A stretch of 64,000 nt of DNA. It comes from Streptococcus sp. 29887. GTDB lineage: Bacteria; Bacillota; Bacilli; Lactobacillales; Streptococcaceae. Numbering within the stretch: position 1 is the stretch's first letter; each line of letters opens with the position of its first letter. The notes beneath the pieces were generated by a model. That model was not told the origin of the DNA. It did not search any database and saw only the letters and a list, made by a program, of their open reading frames with translations. Below, piece after piece: positions 26,605 through 35,233 of this stretch. Both the position numbers and the translations under genes were made by a program. The stretch spans positions 152,001 through 216,000 of the forward strand of contig NZ_CP118735.1 of NCBI RefSeq assembly GCF_032595075.1, read 5' to 3'.

Positions 26605-28964
26605 ATTAGAGACCCCTATTCCCTGAGAAGGGTCGGAAACCAAATTGATTACGTTTTTCATAATATTTTCCTCGTATTAGAGACCCCTATTCCCTGAGAA
26701 GGGTCGGAAACTGCTATTATTTTTACTTTTGATTCTTCCATCTTTTATTAGAGACCCCTATTCCCTGAGAAGGGTCGGAAACACACGATAGAAGTGTACT
26801 ACATCAGCACTTGTTTATTAGAGACCCCTATTCCCTGAGAAGGGTCGGAAACTCATAGTATTTTACCTCTTTTGTGTAAAGGGCTAGAATTAGAGACCCC
26901 TATTCCCTGAGAAGGGTCGGAAACAATTTTTCAACGTTGTAACCTAGTGGAGTATATCATTAGAGACCCCTATTCCCTGAGAAGGGTCGGAAACAAACTT
27001 TTTTAACTTTTTAACTTTATTTTATTTTTTATTAGAGACCCCTATTCCCTGAGAAGGGTCGGAAACGTTTCCTTCTTGAAACATATCAACGACTTTCACT
27101 ATCATTAGAGACCCCTATTCCCTGAGAAGGGTCGGAAACTAACATCCGTTCCAATCTAGTGTGTAATTCAACTAATTAGAGACCCCTATTCCCTGAGAAG
27201 GGTCGGAAACGTTCTCCTTTTGTGGTTGTTTCTTAATTTGTTTATACAATTAGAGACCCCTATTCCCTGAGAAGGGTCGGAAACAGAGCCTGATTTTGTT
27301 TATCATGGTCATCTAGTCGATTAGAGACCCCTATTCCCTGAGAAGGGTCGGAAACCGCGTTTAAGTCGTTCCTGTTCTTCAAACGCCTTCAATTAGAGAC
27401 CCCTATTCCCTGAGAAGGGTCGGAAACGGTCAGCTGTTTGATGGAAATCATTAATGCTACGTTATTAGAGACCCCTATTCCCTGAGAAGGGTCGGAAACC
27501 CGTCTGGGACGAATTTCTTGTCCACGTAGTCGTAGTATTAGAGACCCCTATTCCCTGAGAAGGGTCGGAAAATTTTTTATCTTTTGGCCAAAAAAAGATA
27601 ACGAAATATTAGCTCCCCTCCTCCCTGCGAAGGGTCGGAAACGGTTTTTCAGCTGGTTGTTCAACAGGTTTTTCAGATTAGATCCCCTTATTCCCTGTGA
27701 AGGGTCGGAAACATTAACGGCTTACCGAAAGTATAAAAATCTGCTTTATATTAGAGCCCCCTAATCCCTGAGAAGGGTCGGAAACAAATAACATAGCATC
27801 ACTATAACTTACAAACTTAATTAGAGGCCCCTATTCCCTGAGAAGGGTCGGAAACAAGTCATGTGAGTTAATGTTAGGTAAGAAACGCTTACATTAGAGC
27901 CCCCTATTCCCTGCGAAGGGTCGGAAACTCTCTTTCCTCCCACATCTCGGCATTTATACCTTTATTAGATCCTCCTAATCCCTGCGAAGGGTCGGAAACT
28001 CCATGATTTGAACGTTGCGAGTAAGACGACCGATTAGAGCCCCCTATCCCCTGCGAAGGGTCGGAAACACCTTTAAATTTACTAACATCGGTGAAAATGA
28101 TTAGATCCCCCTATTCCTTGCGAAGGGTCGGAAAAGCATCAAATTCTGGGTCGCACCAGATGTCCTCATTAGATCCCCCTATTCCCTGAGAAGGGTCGGA
28201 AACTATAGGAACGGCTTTATATCTAATCAACAGTAAATATATTCCCTGCGAAGGGTCGGAAACAATGTTGTCAGCTACCTAACCCCATTATTTTCACATT
28301 AGCGACCCCTATTCCCTGCGAAGGGTCGGAAACAAATTCTTGCTGTTGAACACTTGCCATTCCGCATTAGATCCCCCTAATCCCTGCGAAGGGTCGGAAA
28401 CTATTCCCCTTCCCAATCTTCAGATAATTCACGAACATTAGAGCCAATATTCCCTTCGAAGGGTCGGAAAATCCATGATTTGAACGTTGCGAGTAAGACG
28501 ACCGATTAGAGCCCCCTATCCCCTGCGAAGGGTCGGAAACGGTACCTCATCAGCAAATTTGATTGGCTCCCAGTTCGATTAGATCCCCCTATTCCCTGCG
28601 AAGGGTCGGAAACTGATATTTCCCTCTTTTTTGAGTATTTTTATAATATTAGATCCCCCATTCCCTGCGAAGGGTCGGAAACACACCACGCATTACTTTA
28701 CGCTCCATTGCGTCTATTAGAGCCCCCTATTCCCTGCGAAGGGTCGGAAACAAGCTTTGGGTGGTTTTAATCTTCGCTCTGCTTCAATTAGAGACCCCTA
28801 TTCCCTGAGAAGGGTCGGAAACCTTCTTGATTCTTTTGTTCATGTTTCTTATAAGTATTAGAGACCCCTATTCCCTGCGAAGGGTCGGAAACGCCTTGTT
28901 CACTCTCTGTCTCCTTTTTGTGGTATAAATTAGATCCCCCTATTCCCTGCGAAGGGTCGGAAAC
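26605..28964 (+). CRISPR. Type III-A CRISPR array, 34 repeats and 33 spacers
   Basis: The 36-bp repeat begins ATTAGAGACCCC and ends AAGGGTCGGAAAC; spacers are 31-38 bp. Repeats 1-13 are identical. Repeat 14 differs only in its last base. Repeats 15-34 vary (GATCCCCC or GAGCCCCC in the 5' arm, GCGA for GAGA in the loop), except repeat 32 (28787-28822), which is again canonical. Repeats 15, 27 and 30 are 35 bp. Repeat 24 has lost about 12 bases at its 5' end (28240-28263 remain). The inner hairpin CCCT-GAGA-AGGG leaves exactly the 8 bases TCGGAAAC 3' of the stem, the expected Cas6-generated tag. Spacer 20 and spacer 27 are the same sequence. Confidence 0.98.
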
Positions 28965-29010
28965 AGGAATCTGTCTATCTGACATGGTGGTAAAAAATTG
29001 GATTTCCCTC

Positions 29011-29031
29011 TCCCTCTACAGGGACTTTTTT
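29011..29031 (+). terminator. Terminator after the CRISPR array
   Basis: TCCCT / AGGGA with a 4-nt CTAC loop, followed by a six-T run, 47 bp past the last repeat. It would end the pre-crRNA before the csm promoter. Confidence 0.75.
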
Positions 29032-29061
29032 GTAAAAGTTGTAAGATTTACAGATAAATAC

Positions 29062-29090
29062 TTGACGAACATTTGTGCTTTTGCTATACT
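29062..29090 (+). promoter_or_regulatory. Promoter of the cas6-csm operon
   Basis: TTGACG (29062-29067) and TATACT (29085-29090) with 17 bp between them, plus a TGC extension before the -10. The predicted start near 29097 gives a leader of about 95 nt. The effector genes therefore have their own promoter, separate from the array. Confidence 0.8.
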
Positions 29091-29192
29091 AATCTTAGGA
29101 AAATTTTCTATATATTAAATAATAAAAGGGCGCCGCTAGATGGTGAAAAGTACTTTGCTTTTCTCTGTTTTTTGCGGTTTTTTTGTGCTTGT

Positions 29193-29924
29193 ATGAAAAA
29201 GATAAAGATTTACCTTGCTAGACAGGAAATGACATCAAATGAATTAGCAAGTAAGTTACATGGCTTTCTAATGGAAATGATAGATCCTGCCTATGCCAGC
29301 TATCTCCATAATCTGGAGACCAATCCCTACGCCACTCGTGTGGAAAGGTCCAGTACCCACCACATATGGCTTGTCAGTCTCTTAACAAATGAGGCAGTTG
29401 AACAACTAGCCCCGCTCCTCTTATCTTTGGAGACTATTCAGCTAAGAGGAAGTCAGCAGGAAATAGTCGTCCAAAAGTTAGAAGTGGAAAATTGTTCGGA
29501 TCAGGAACTGTTGACGATTTTCAACAGTTCTTGTCAGGAAACTCAATTTCGTATTCACTTTCTTACACCGACAGGTTTTAAAAGTCAGGGAGACTATGTC
29601 ATGTTTCCAAATCCAAGACTGATTTTTCAAAGTCTCATGCAAAAGCATACCCGACTAACAGGTGGTGATGAAATTGACGAAGACTTGTTAGAATACTTGT
29701 GTCAGCATGCCAAGATTACTAGTTATCAACTAAGCAGCCACTATTACACAATCCACAAGCAGAAAATACCGGCTTTCGTTGGCTCGGTAAATGTGACCAT
29801 TAAGGGGGCAGAGACCCTGAGATCCTATGTCAAGATGTTGCTGACTTTTGGAGAATATTCAGGTATAGGAATAAAAACTAGTCTAGGAATGGGAGGTATC
29901 CGATTTGAAACAAGAAAAAAGTGA
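29193..29924 (+). CDS. cas6: CRISPR RNA endonuclease Cas6
   Basis: A 243-residue RAMP protein that cuts pre-crRNA within repeats. The N-terminal ferredoxin-like start is MKKIKIYLARQEM, and the C-terminal glycine-rich loop characteristic of Cas6 is GIGIKTSLGMGGIRF. The ATG chosen fits the family start, although no clear ribosome site precedes it (the upstream bases are T/G-rich); the frame stays open to 29073, so an alternative upstream start is possible. It overlaps csm1 by 20 nt. Confidence 0.92.
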   Translation: MKKIKIYLARQEMTSNELASKLHGFLMEMIDPAYASYLHNLETNPYATRVERSSTHHIWLVSLLTNEAVEQLAPLLLSLETIQLRGSQQEIVVQKLEVENCSDQELLTIFNSSCQETQFRIHFLTPTGFKSQGDYVMFPNPRLIFQSLMQKHTRLTGGDEIDEDLLEYLCQHAKITSYQLSSHYYTIHKQKIPAFVGSVNVTIKGAETLRSYVKMLLTFGEYSGIGIKTSLGMGGIRFETRKK

Positions 29925-32184
29925 TATATTTTACGGGGCCTTATTGCACGATATTGGCAAGGTAGTCCAACGCGCCACTGGCGAGAGAGCCAAGCACGCC
30001 CTGGTTGGAACAGACTGGCTCAAGAATTTTACGGATAATGCGACAATTTTAGCCCATGTCAAAAACCACATGGCTAGCCACCAAGATTCCTTGCCAGAAG
30101 ATCACACGGCCTATATCACCTACATAGCCGACAACATCGCTTCGGGAGTAGATAGAAGAAAGAGTTGTGAAGAAACAGAGATAGCTGGCCAAATATGGGA
30201 TCATTACACCAATCAAGCAGATATTTTCAATGTTTTTGGTGCAGAGCCTAGTCAACGCTACTTTCAACCAGTGGAGTTAGATGTCCAGAAGAAGCCAAAT
30301 CTTGCTAGTCGAGAAAACAGTCATTTTACCAAGGGAGAATACAGTCGTATCCTTCAACGGATTACCGAGGCCTTTCGTGTCATGGACTACACACCTGCCT
30401 ATCATTCCTCTTTTCTAAACTTGCTTGAGGCCACCCTGTCCTATGTTCCTTCATCAACCAATACCAAGGAGATTGCGGATATATCCTTATTTGAACACAG
30501 CAAGCTAACAGCAGGTTTTGCCTTGGCTATCTATGACTATCTAAAAGATCAAGGGAGAACACAATTTTCCAAGGAGCTTTTCAGAGGAGCAACGGATTTT
30601 TACAAAGAAGAGGCATTTTTGCTGGCGAGCTTTGATCTATCAGGGATTCAAGATTTTATATACAATATTGCGACATCTGGTGCAGCCAAGCAACTTAAGG
30701 CTCGTAGTTTCTATTTGGATTTTATGGGCGAACATCTTGTGGATAGCTTGCTGGATCGATTGGAATTAAACCGTGCCAATCTTCTTTATATTGGTGGTGG
30801 GCATGCCTATCTTTTATTGGCAAATACAGCTTCTACCCGACAAATATTAGAAGAATTTGAAAAGGAGATGAATGCCTTTCTTTTGGCAAATGTTCAAACA
30901 CGCTTATATGTAGCCTTTGGTTGGTCAGCGTTTGCTGCTCGGGATATTATGGTAGATAGCCAGTCAGCTGAGACCTATCGTCAAATTTATCAAAAAGTTA
31001 GCCAGCAGATTTCTGCCAAGAAACTCCGTCGTTACAATTGGAAAACCTTGATGGTTCTCAATCGCGGTGGAAAGAAGGCTGGGAGAGAATGTGTGATTTG
31101 CCATGCTATTGATTCTCTAGAAGAGAAACATGGAAAGCTATTATGCGGTCTCTGTTCAGGTTTGCACGATTTTTCAAAGAAAATCCAATTCAAACATTAT
31201 CTTGTATCAGGACATCCAAGCTTACTGCCAGTTGGACCAGACGCCTATCTCCATGCCCTAGATAGTGATGGGGTGAAGAAAAAGCCAGAGGGAAGAATTT
31301 ATAGTAAAAATGACTTCTTTACTGGTGAGCAACAGGCCACTCATATCTATGTTGGGGATTACCAGGCAGCAGAAATATATGATTATGCTCAGCTTTCTAC
31401 AGAAGTGATTAATAGTAGAGGGGAGCGATCTGGTATCAAGCGTTTGGCGGTAGTACGTCTAGACGTAGATGATCTAGGTGCTGCTTTCATGGCAGGCTAT
31501 TCGGTTCAAGGGAATGGTTCTTACAATACGTTCTCCAGGACGGCTAGTTTCTCTAGAAGTATGAGCCAATTTTTCAAAGTCTATATCAATCAATTTGCGT
31601 CTGGAAAATCCATATCGATTATCTATTCAGGAGGCGATGATGTCTTTGCTATTGGGACCTGGCAGGATATTATTACTTTTACAATTGAGTTGCGCCAGCA
31701 ATTTATTAACTGGACCAATGGTAAATTAACCTTGTCAGCGGGTATTGGTCTCTTCACAGACAAGACTCCGATTAGCTTGATGGCGAGGGAGACAGGGTAT
31801 TTGGAAGAGGCTGCTAAGTCTAATGATAAGGATAGTATTAGTCTATTTGCTGAAGAGTTTACCTTTAAATTTGATGATTTTATTCAGAGAGTTTATGGGA
31901 ACTATCTGACAAAGGTTCGGACTTTCTTTAATACCATGGATGATTATGGAAAATCCTTCCTGTATCGTTTGATTGAACTCCTACGGAGTACAGACCGATT
32001 GGATATAGCTCGGGCGGCTTATTACTTAACACGGTTAGAAGAAAAGGCCAAGGGAGAAAACGAGGAGCTGTTCAAAGAGTTCAAAGTCTTCTTTATGAAT
32101 GTGGCTATGTCTAATCAAGCAGCAAAAAAAGAGCTAGAAATGGCTCTCACTCTATATGTTTATGAAATAAGAAAGGATAGCTAA
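29905..32184 (+). CDS. csm1: Type III-A effector Cas10/Csm1
   Basis: The 759-residue large subunit. An HD nuclease motif opens the protein (LLHDIGKV, His15-Asp16), for DNA cleavage. A zinc ribbon has CxxC pairs at about residues 396/399 and 414/417. The palm polymerase motif GGDD (about 576-579) would make cyclic oligoadenylates on target-RNA binding. All three are intact, so both effector activities should be available. The start is TTG, 8 nt after GGGAGG, inside the end of cas6. Its stop overlaps the csm2 start (TAATG). Confidence 0.96.
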   Translation: MKQEKSDIFYGALLHDIGKVVQRATGERAKHALVGTDWLKNFTDNATILAHVKNHMASHQDSLPEDHTAYITYIADNIASGVDRRKSCEETEIAGQIWDHYTNQADIFNVFGAEPSQRYFQPVELDVQKKPNLASRENSHFTKGEYSRILQRITEAFRVMDYTPAYHSSFLNLLEATLSYVPSSTNTKEIADISLFEHSKLTAGFALAIYDYLKDQGRTQFSKELFRGATDFYKEEAFLLASFDLSGIQDFIYNIATSGAAKQLKARSFYLDFMGEHLVDSLLDRLELNRANLLYIGGGHAYLLLANTASTRQILEEFEKEMNAFLLANVQTRLYVAFGWSAFAARDIMVDSQSAETYRQIYQKVSQQISAKKLRRYNWKTLMVLNRGGKKAGRECVICHAIDSLEEKHGKLLCGLCSGLHDFSKKIQFKHYLVSGHPSLLPVGPDAYLHALDSDGVKKKPEGRIYSKNDFFTGEQQATHIYVGDYQAAEIYDYAQLSTEVINSRGERSGIKRLAVVRLDVDDLGAAFMAGYSVQGNGSYNTFSRTASFSRSMSQFFKVYINQFASGKSISIIYSGGDDVFAIGTWQDIITFTIELRQQFINWTNGKLTLSAGIGLFTDKTPISLMARETGYLEEAAKSNDKDSISLFAEEFTFKFDDFIQRVYGNYLTKVRTFFNTMDDYGKSFLYRLIELLRSTDRLDIARAAYYLTRLEEKAKGENEELFKEFKVFFMNVAMSNQAAKKELEMALTLYVYEIRKDS

Positions 32185-32579
32185 TGGCAATCTTAACAGA
32201 TCGAAATTATGTGGATAAGGCAGAGAAGGCAATCAAGCAATTAAAGTCGGAGAATGGTGGAACTTTTTTATTTACGACTAGTCAATTGAGAAACCTTTTA
32301 TCCTTGACGAGCAGTCTCTATGATGAAAGCAAGGTGCGTCCGTTTGAAGAATTACAGGATAAAACATCTTACTTACGAGTTCAATTTGTTTACCAGTCAG
32401 GTCGTAATTCGATTAGAATAGGACGTGAGACAAAATTTCCTGTCAAGGACCTAGTTGAACGGGCTGAGATTTTGGAGTGCCTAAAAGAGGTTAGGGACAT
32501 AGAAACCTTACAGCGATTTTGTAGATATATGGAAGCCCTTGTTGCGTATTTCAAATATGAAGGAGGAAAAGATCGATGA
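32184..32579 (+). CDS. csm2: Type III-A small subunit Csm2
   Basis: A 131-residue small helical protein matching Csm2 (TDRNYVDKAEKAIKQLK, then FLFTTSQLRNLLSL). Csm2 lines the belly of the effector filament beside Csm3 and contacts the target RNA. Its start shares one base with the csm1 stop and its end overlaps csm3 by 4 nt, which indicates tight stoichiometric coupling. Confidence 0.93.
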   Translation: MAILTDRNYVDKAEKAIKQLKSENGGTFLFTTSQLRNLLSLTSSLYDESKVRPFEELQDKTSYLRVQFVYQSGRNSIRIGRETKFPVKDLVERAEILECLKEVRDIETLQRFCRYMEALVAYFKYEGGKDR

Positions 32580-33241
32580 CATTGGCTAAGTTAAGAATTT
32601 CAGCAACCTTGCTTGTTGAGACGGGGTTACATATTGGGGCAAGTAATGCTTTTGCTGCTATTGGTGCAACGGACTCTCCTGTTATAAAAGATGCGGTAAC
32701 AAACTTGCCGATTATTCCAGGTTCTAGTTTGAAAGGGAAAATTCGGAGCCTACTCTCAAAAACATCTTACAATACCAATACGACTAAGGATTTAGGAAAC
32801 GATAGTGCCATTATTAGTCGAAATTTCGGTAATTCGAAGTCGAAGGAATATAAGATTGGACGGATGCTTTTTAGAGATGCATTCTTGATCAATAAAGATG
32901 ATTTGGAACGAAGAGGGGTTCGTACCTACACAGAAGTGAAATTTGAAAATACTATTGATCGAATCACTGCAGAAGCCAATCCTCGTCAAATTGAGCGTGT
33001 GATTCGTGATAGTGAATTTGGTTTTGAATTGATTTATGAAGTCAATCATCAGTCTGAGCAAGAGATTGTAGAAGATATGCAGTTGCTACGTGACGGTCTG
33101 CTTTTGTTAGAAATGGATTATCTGGGAGGATCAGGTAGTCGTGGATATGGTAAGGTAGCCTTTAAAGATTTGACAGTTGATCTTGTTTTTGGAGAGTGTG
33201 ATGTTGAAAGGATTCAAGACCTCTTGACCAAGGAGGTTTAG
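32576..33241 (+). CDS. csm3: Type III-A backbone RNase Csm3
   Basis: A 221-residue RAMP subunit forming the repeating backbone; it cuts target RNA every 6 nt. The catalytic aspartate is visible at residue 33 (IGATDSPVIKD), the position known in S. thermophilus Csm3. The glycine-rich and basic segment PIIPGSSLKGKIRSLL follows, and the C-terminus carries GGSGSRGYGKV. The start overlaps csm2 by ATGA. Confidence 0.95.
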   Translation: MTLAKLRISATLLVETGLHIGASNAFAAIGATDSPVIKDAVTNLPIIPGSSLKGKIRSLLSKTSYNTNTTKDLGNDSAIISRNFGNSKSKEYKIGRMLFRDAFLINKDDLERRGVRTYTEVKFENTIDRITAEANPRQIERVIRDSEFGFELIYEVNHQSEQEIVEDMQLLRDGLLLLEMDYLGGSGSRGYGKVAFKDLTVDLVFGECDVERIQDLLTKEV

Positions 33242-33242
33242 T

Positions 33243-34145
33243 ATGGCCTACAAACTCTATAAAATGACCTTCCAGTCAGCCCATTTTGGTGAAGGGAGCT
33301 TGGAAGAATCTTCTCTACATTTTTCTGCGGCTAGGTTGTTTTCAGCTCTGGTTTTAGAATCGATTAAGTTGGGAAAATATGATCAATTTATACAACTGGC
33401 AGAAAGGGATGATTTTGTCCTAACAGATGCATTTCCTTATCAATTTAGTCCTTTTTTACCTAAACCGATTGGTTATCCTCTTAGAGAAAAACTGGACCCA
33501 TCTCGTTCAGTCTTGGAAGTTCGTCAAGAAGCTAAACGCAATAAAAAATTAGCCTTCATTGAACTGGAAGCCTACTCAGATTATCTGCAAGGTGAGAGTT
33601 TAGAGGATTTTCGTTATGGGCATCATGTCTATATGACAAAGAATAATCCTTCAGCGGAGGGGGCTTTGTATCAAGTGGGTGTCATGACCTATGAGCCGGA
33701 TACTAGCCTTTATGTCATTGCCAATCAAGATGTCTTATTGGATGAGCTATGGATGAGCCTACAATTTTCAGGACTAGGTGGGAAACGTTCTGCTGGATAT
33801 GGTCGTTTTGTACTTGAAATCGAGGATATACCACAGGAATTGGGAGCAAGATTGACGAGACAGTCAAATGAACCGGTTGTTTTATTGACTTCAGCTCTAC
33901 CAATCGATGAGGATCTTGAACAGGCGATGTCGAGTGGAAACTATTTGATAAAACCTTGTACTGGCTTTGCTTTTAGCCAATCTACAGAAGAGAATTATCG
34001 GAAGCAGGATATCTATACCTTTAAGGCTGGTTCAACCTTTGCAGGAACCTTTAGAGGGGCAATTTATGATGTGCGACCACTTGACTTCCCACACCCAGTT
34101 CATCATTTTGCCAAGCCTTTGTTTTATAGATTGGAGGAAGTATGA
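33243..34145 (+). CDS. csm4: Type III-A subunit Csm4
   Basis: A 300-residue RAMP protein that binds the 5' tag of the crRNA and links it to Cas10. Recognisable parts are the N-terminus YKLYKMTFQSAHFGEG, the middle LGGKRSAGYGRF glycine loop, and the C-terminal FKAGSTFAGTFRGAIYDV. It starts one base after the csm3 stop and overlaps csm5 by 4 nt. Confidence 0.94.
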   Translation: MAYKLYKMTFQSAHFGEGSLEESSLHFSAARLFSALVLESIKLGKYDQFIQLAERDDFVLTDAFPYQFSPFLPKPIGYPLREKLDPSRSVLEVRQEAKRNKKLAFIELEAYSDYLQGESLEDFRYGHHVYMTKNNPSAEGALYQVGVMTYEPDTSLYVIANQDVLLDELWMSLQFSGLGGKRSAGYGRFVLEIEDIPQELGARLTRQSNEPVVLLTSALPIDEDLEQAMSSGNYLIKPCTGFAFSQSTEENYRKQDIYTFKAGSTFAGTFRGAIYDVRPLDFPHPVHHFAKPLFYRLEEV

Positions 34146-35233
34146 TAGAAATCGGATATAAGAAATTTCACTTGATTTTGACAACACTTGCTCCAGTTCA
34201 TATTGGTAGTGGAGGCAAGTATTCTGCTAAAGAATTTATTTTTGAAAGAGGTTCAGATGGAAATAGTTACTATTTTCCTGATATGGGGCAGCTCTATTCT
34301 TACTTAGTCAAACGTCAGTTGGACGAAGCTTTTGAACGTTTTTTAATTGATCATCATAATCGTTCCAAGCGTCTGATAGATTTTCTGGCAGATAAGAAGT
34401 TAACCGTTCAGGACTGGGGTGGCTATCGCCTGCCTGCGACAGGTTTTGAACATGATACAGCGACAGCTGGTAAGTTAAATGACATCTCAATTTTTGTTCG
34501 AGATGGTTTGGGGCGTCCTTATATTCCTGGAAGTTCACTAAAGGGAGCTATTCGCACGATTTTGATGAATACACATTGGAAAAACAAGGATTTCGTTTCT
34601 AGCTTTAGCGGAAAAGAGAAGGAAAATAAAACAGTCATTCCATGGGGAGCAAAGAAGGGGAAGGCATTTGACGATGTGTTCAATTCGATTCGAGTCAGTG
34701 ATAGTAGCTTGCTCAAAAATGAAGATTTGATATTGGTACAGAAATGGGACTACTCTGTTGATAAACAGTCAGCTAAGCCTTTGCCAGTATTCCGTGAGGC
34801 TATTGCTCCTTTGAAAAAAATTGAATTTGAAATCACTACGACCAGCCAAGAAGCTTACGAGTTGATTTCAGGTTTGACCAATTTTTCACAGGAATGGTAT
34901 AGACTTTACACTAGTTTCTATCTCAAGGACCGAACCAGGAAAGGGAATCTTGTTCCCGACCGCTACCAACAAGATAATCTTCAATACCCGATCTACCTGG
35001 GTGCAGGGGCGGGTGTATGGACCAAGACTGTCATGAAACAGGCAAATGGGATTGTACAAAAACGGTATAGCAGATTGAAGACGAAAATGGTCGGTAAGGG
35101 CGTTTTGAAACTAACCAAGACCAAAGGTAAGACTGTTAGAATGAAATCGGGTGTCTCTAGAAAACTGATCAAAAATGAAGATTCCTACTTTGAAATGGGT
35201 AAGGCTTGTTTTCTATTGAAGGAGGTTTTATGA
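34142..35233 (+). CDS. csm5: Type III-A subunit Csm5
   Basis: A 363-residue RAMP protein capping the 3' end of the crRNP, needed for crRNA 3' maturation in staphylococcal systems. The RAMP motif is plain in RPYIPGSSLKGAIRTIL (about residues 123-139), and the N-terminus TLAPVHIGSGGKYSAKEFIFE is typical. The C-terminal ~90 residues are very basic. Coupled by ATGA overlaps to csm4 and csm6. Confidence 0.93.
   Translation: MIEIGYKKFHLILTTLAPVHIGSGGKYSAKEFIFERGSDGNSYYFPDMGQLYSYLVKRQLDEAFERFLIDHHNRSKRLIDFLADKKLTVQDWGGYRLPATGFEHDTATAGKLNDISIFVRDGLGRPYIPGSSLKGAIRTILMNTHWKNKDFVSSFSGKEKENKTVIPWGAKKGKAFDDVFNSIRVSDSSLLKNEDLILVQKWDYSVDKQSAKPLPVFREAIAPLKKIEFEITTTSQEAYELISGLTNFSQEWYRLYTSFYLKDRTRKGNLVPDRYQQDNLQYPIYLGAGAGVWTKTVMKQANGIVQKRYSRLKTKMVGKGVLKLTKTKGKTVRMKSGVSRKLIKNEDSYFEMGKACFLLKEVL

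Noticed and set aside
26605..28964. Type II or type I assignment of the array
   Set aside because: No cas9, tracrRNA or cas3; the array is flanked by cas1-cas2 and a full csm operon.
28788..28985. Open frame across the last CRISPR repeats (minus strand)
   Set aside because: Its repeated DPSQGIG peptide is the translated CRISPR repeat; it is an artefact of the array.
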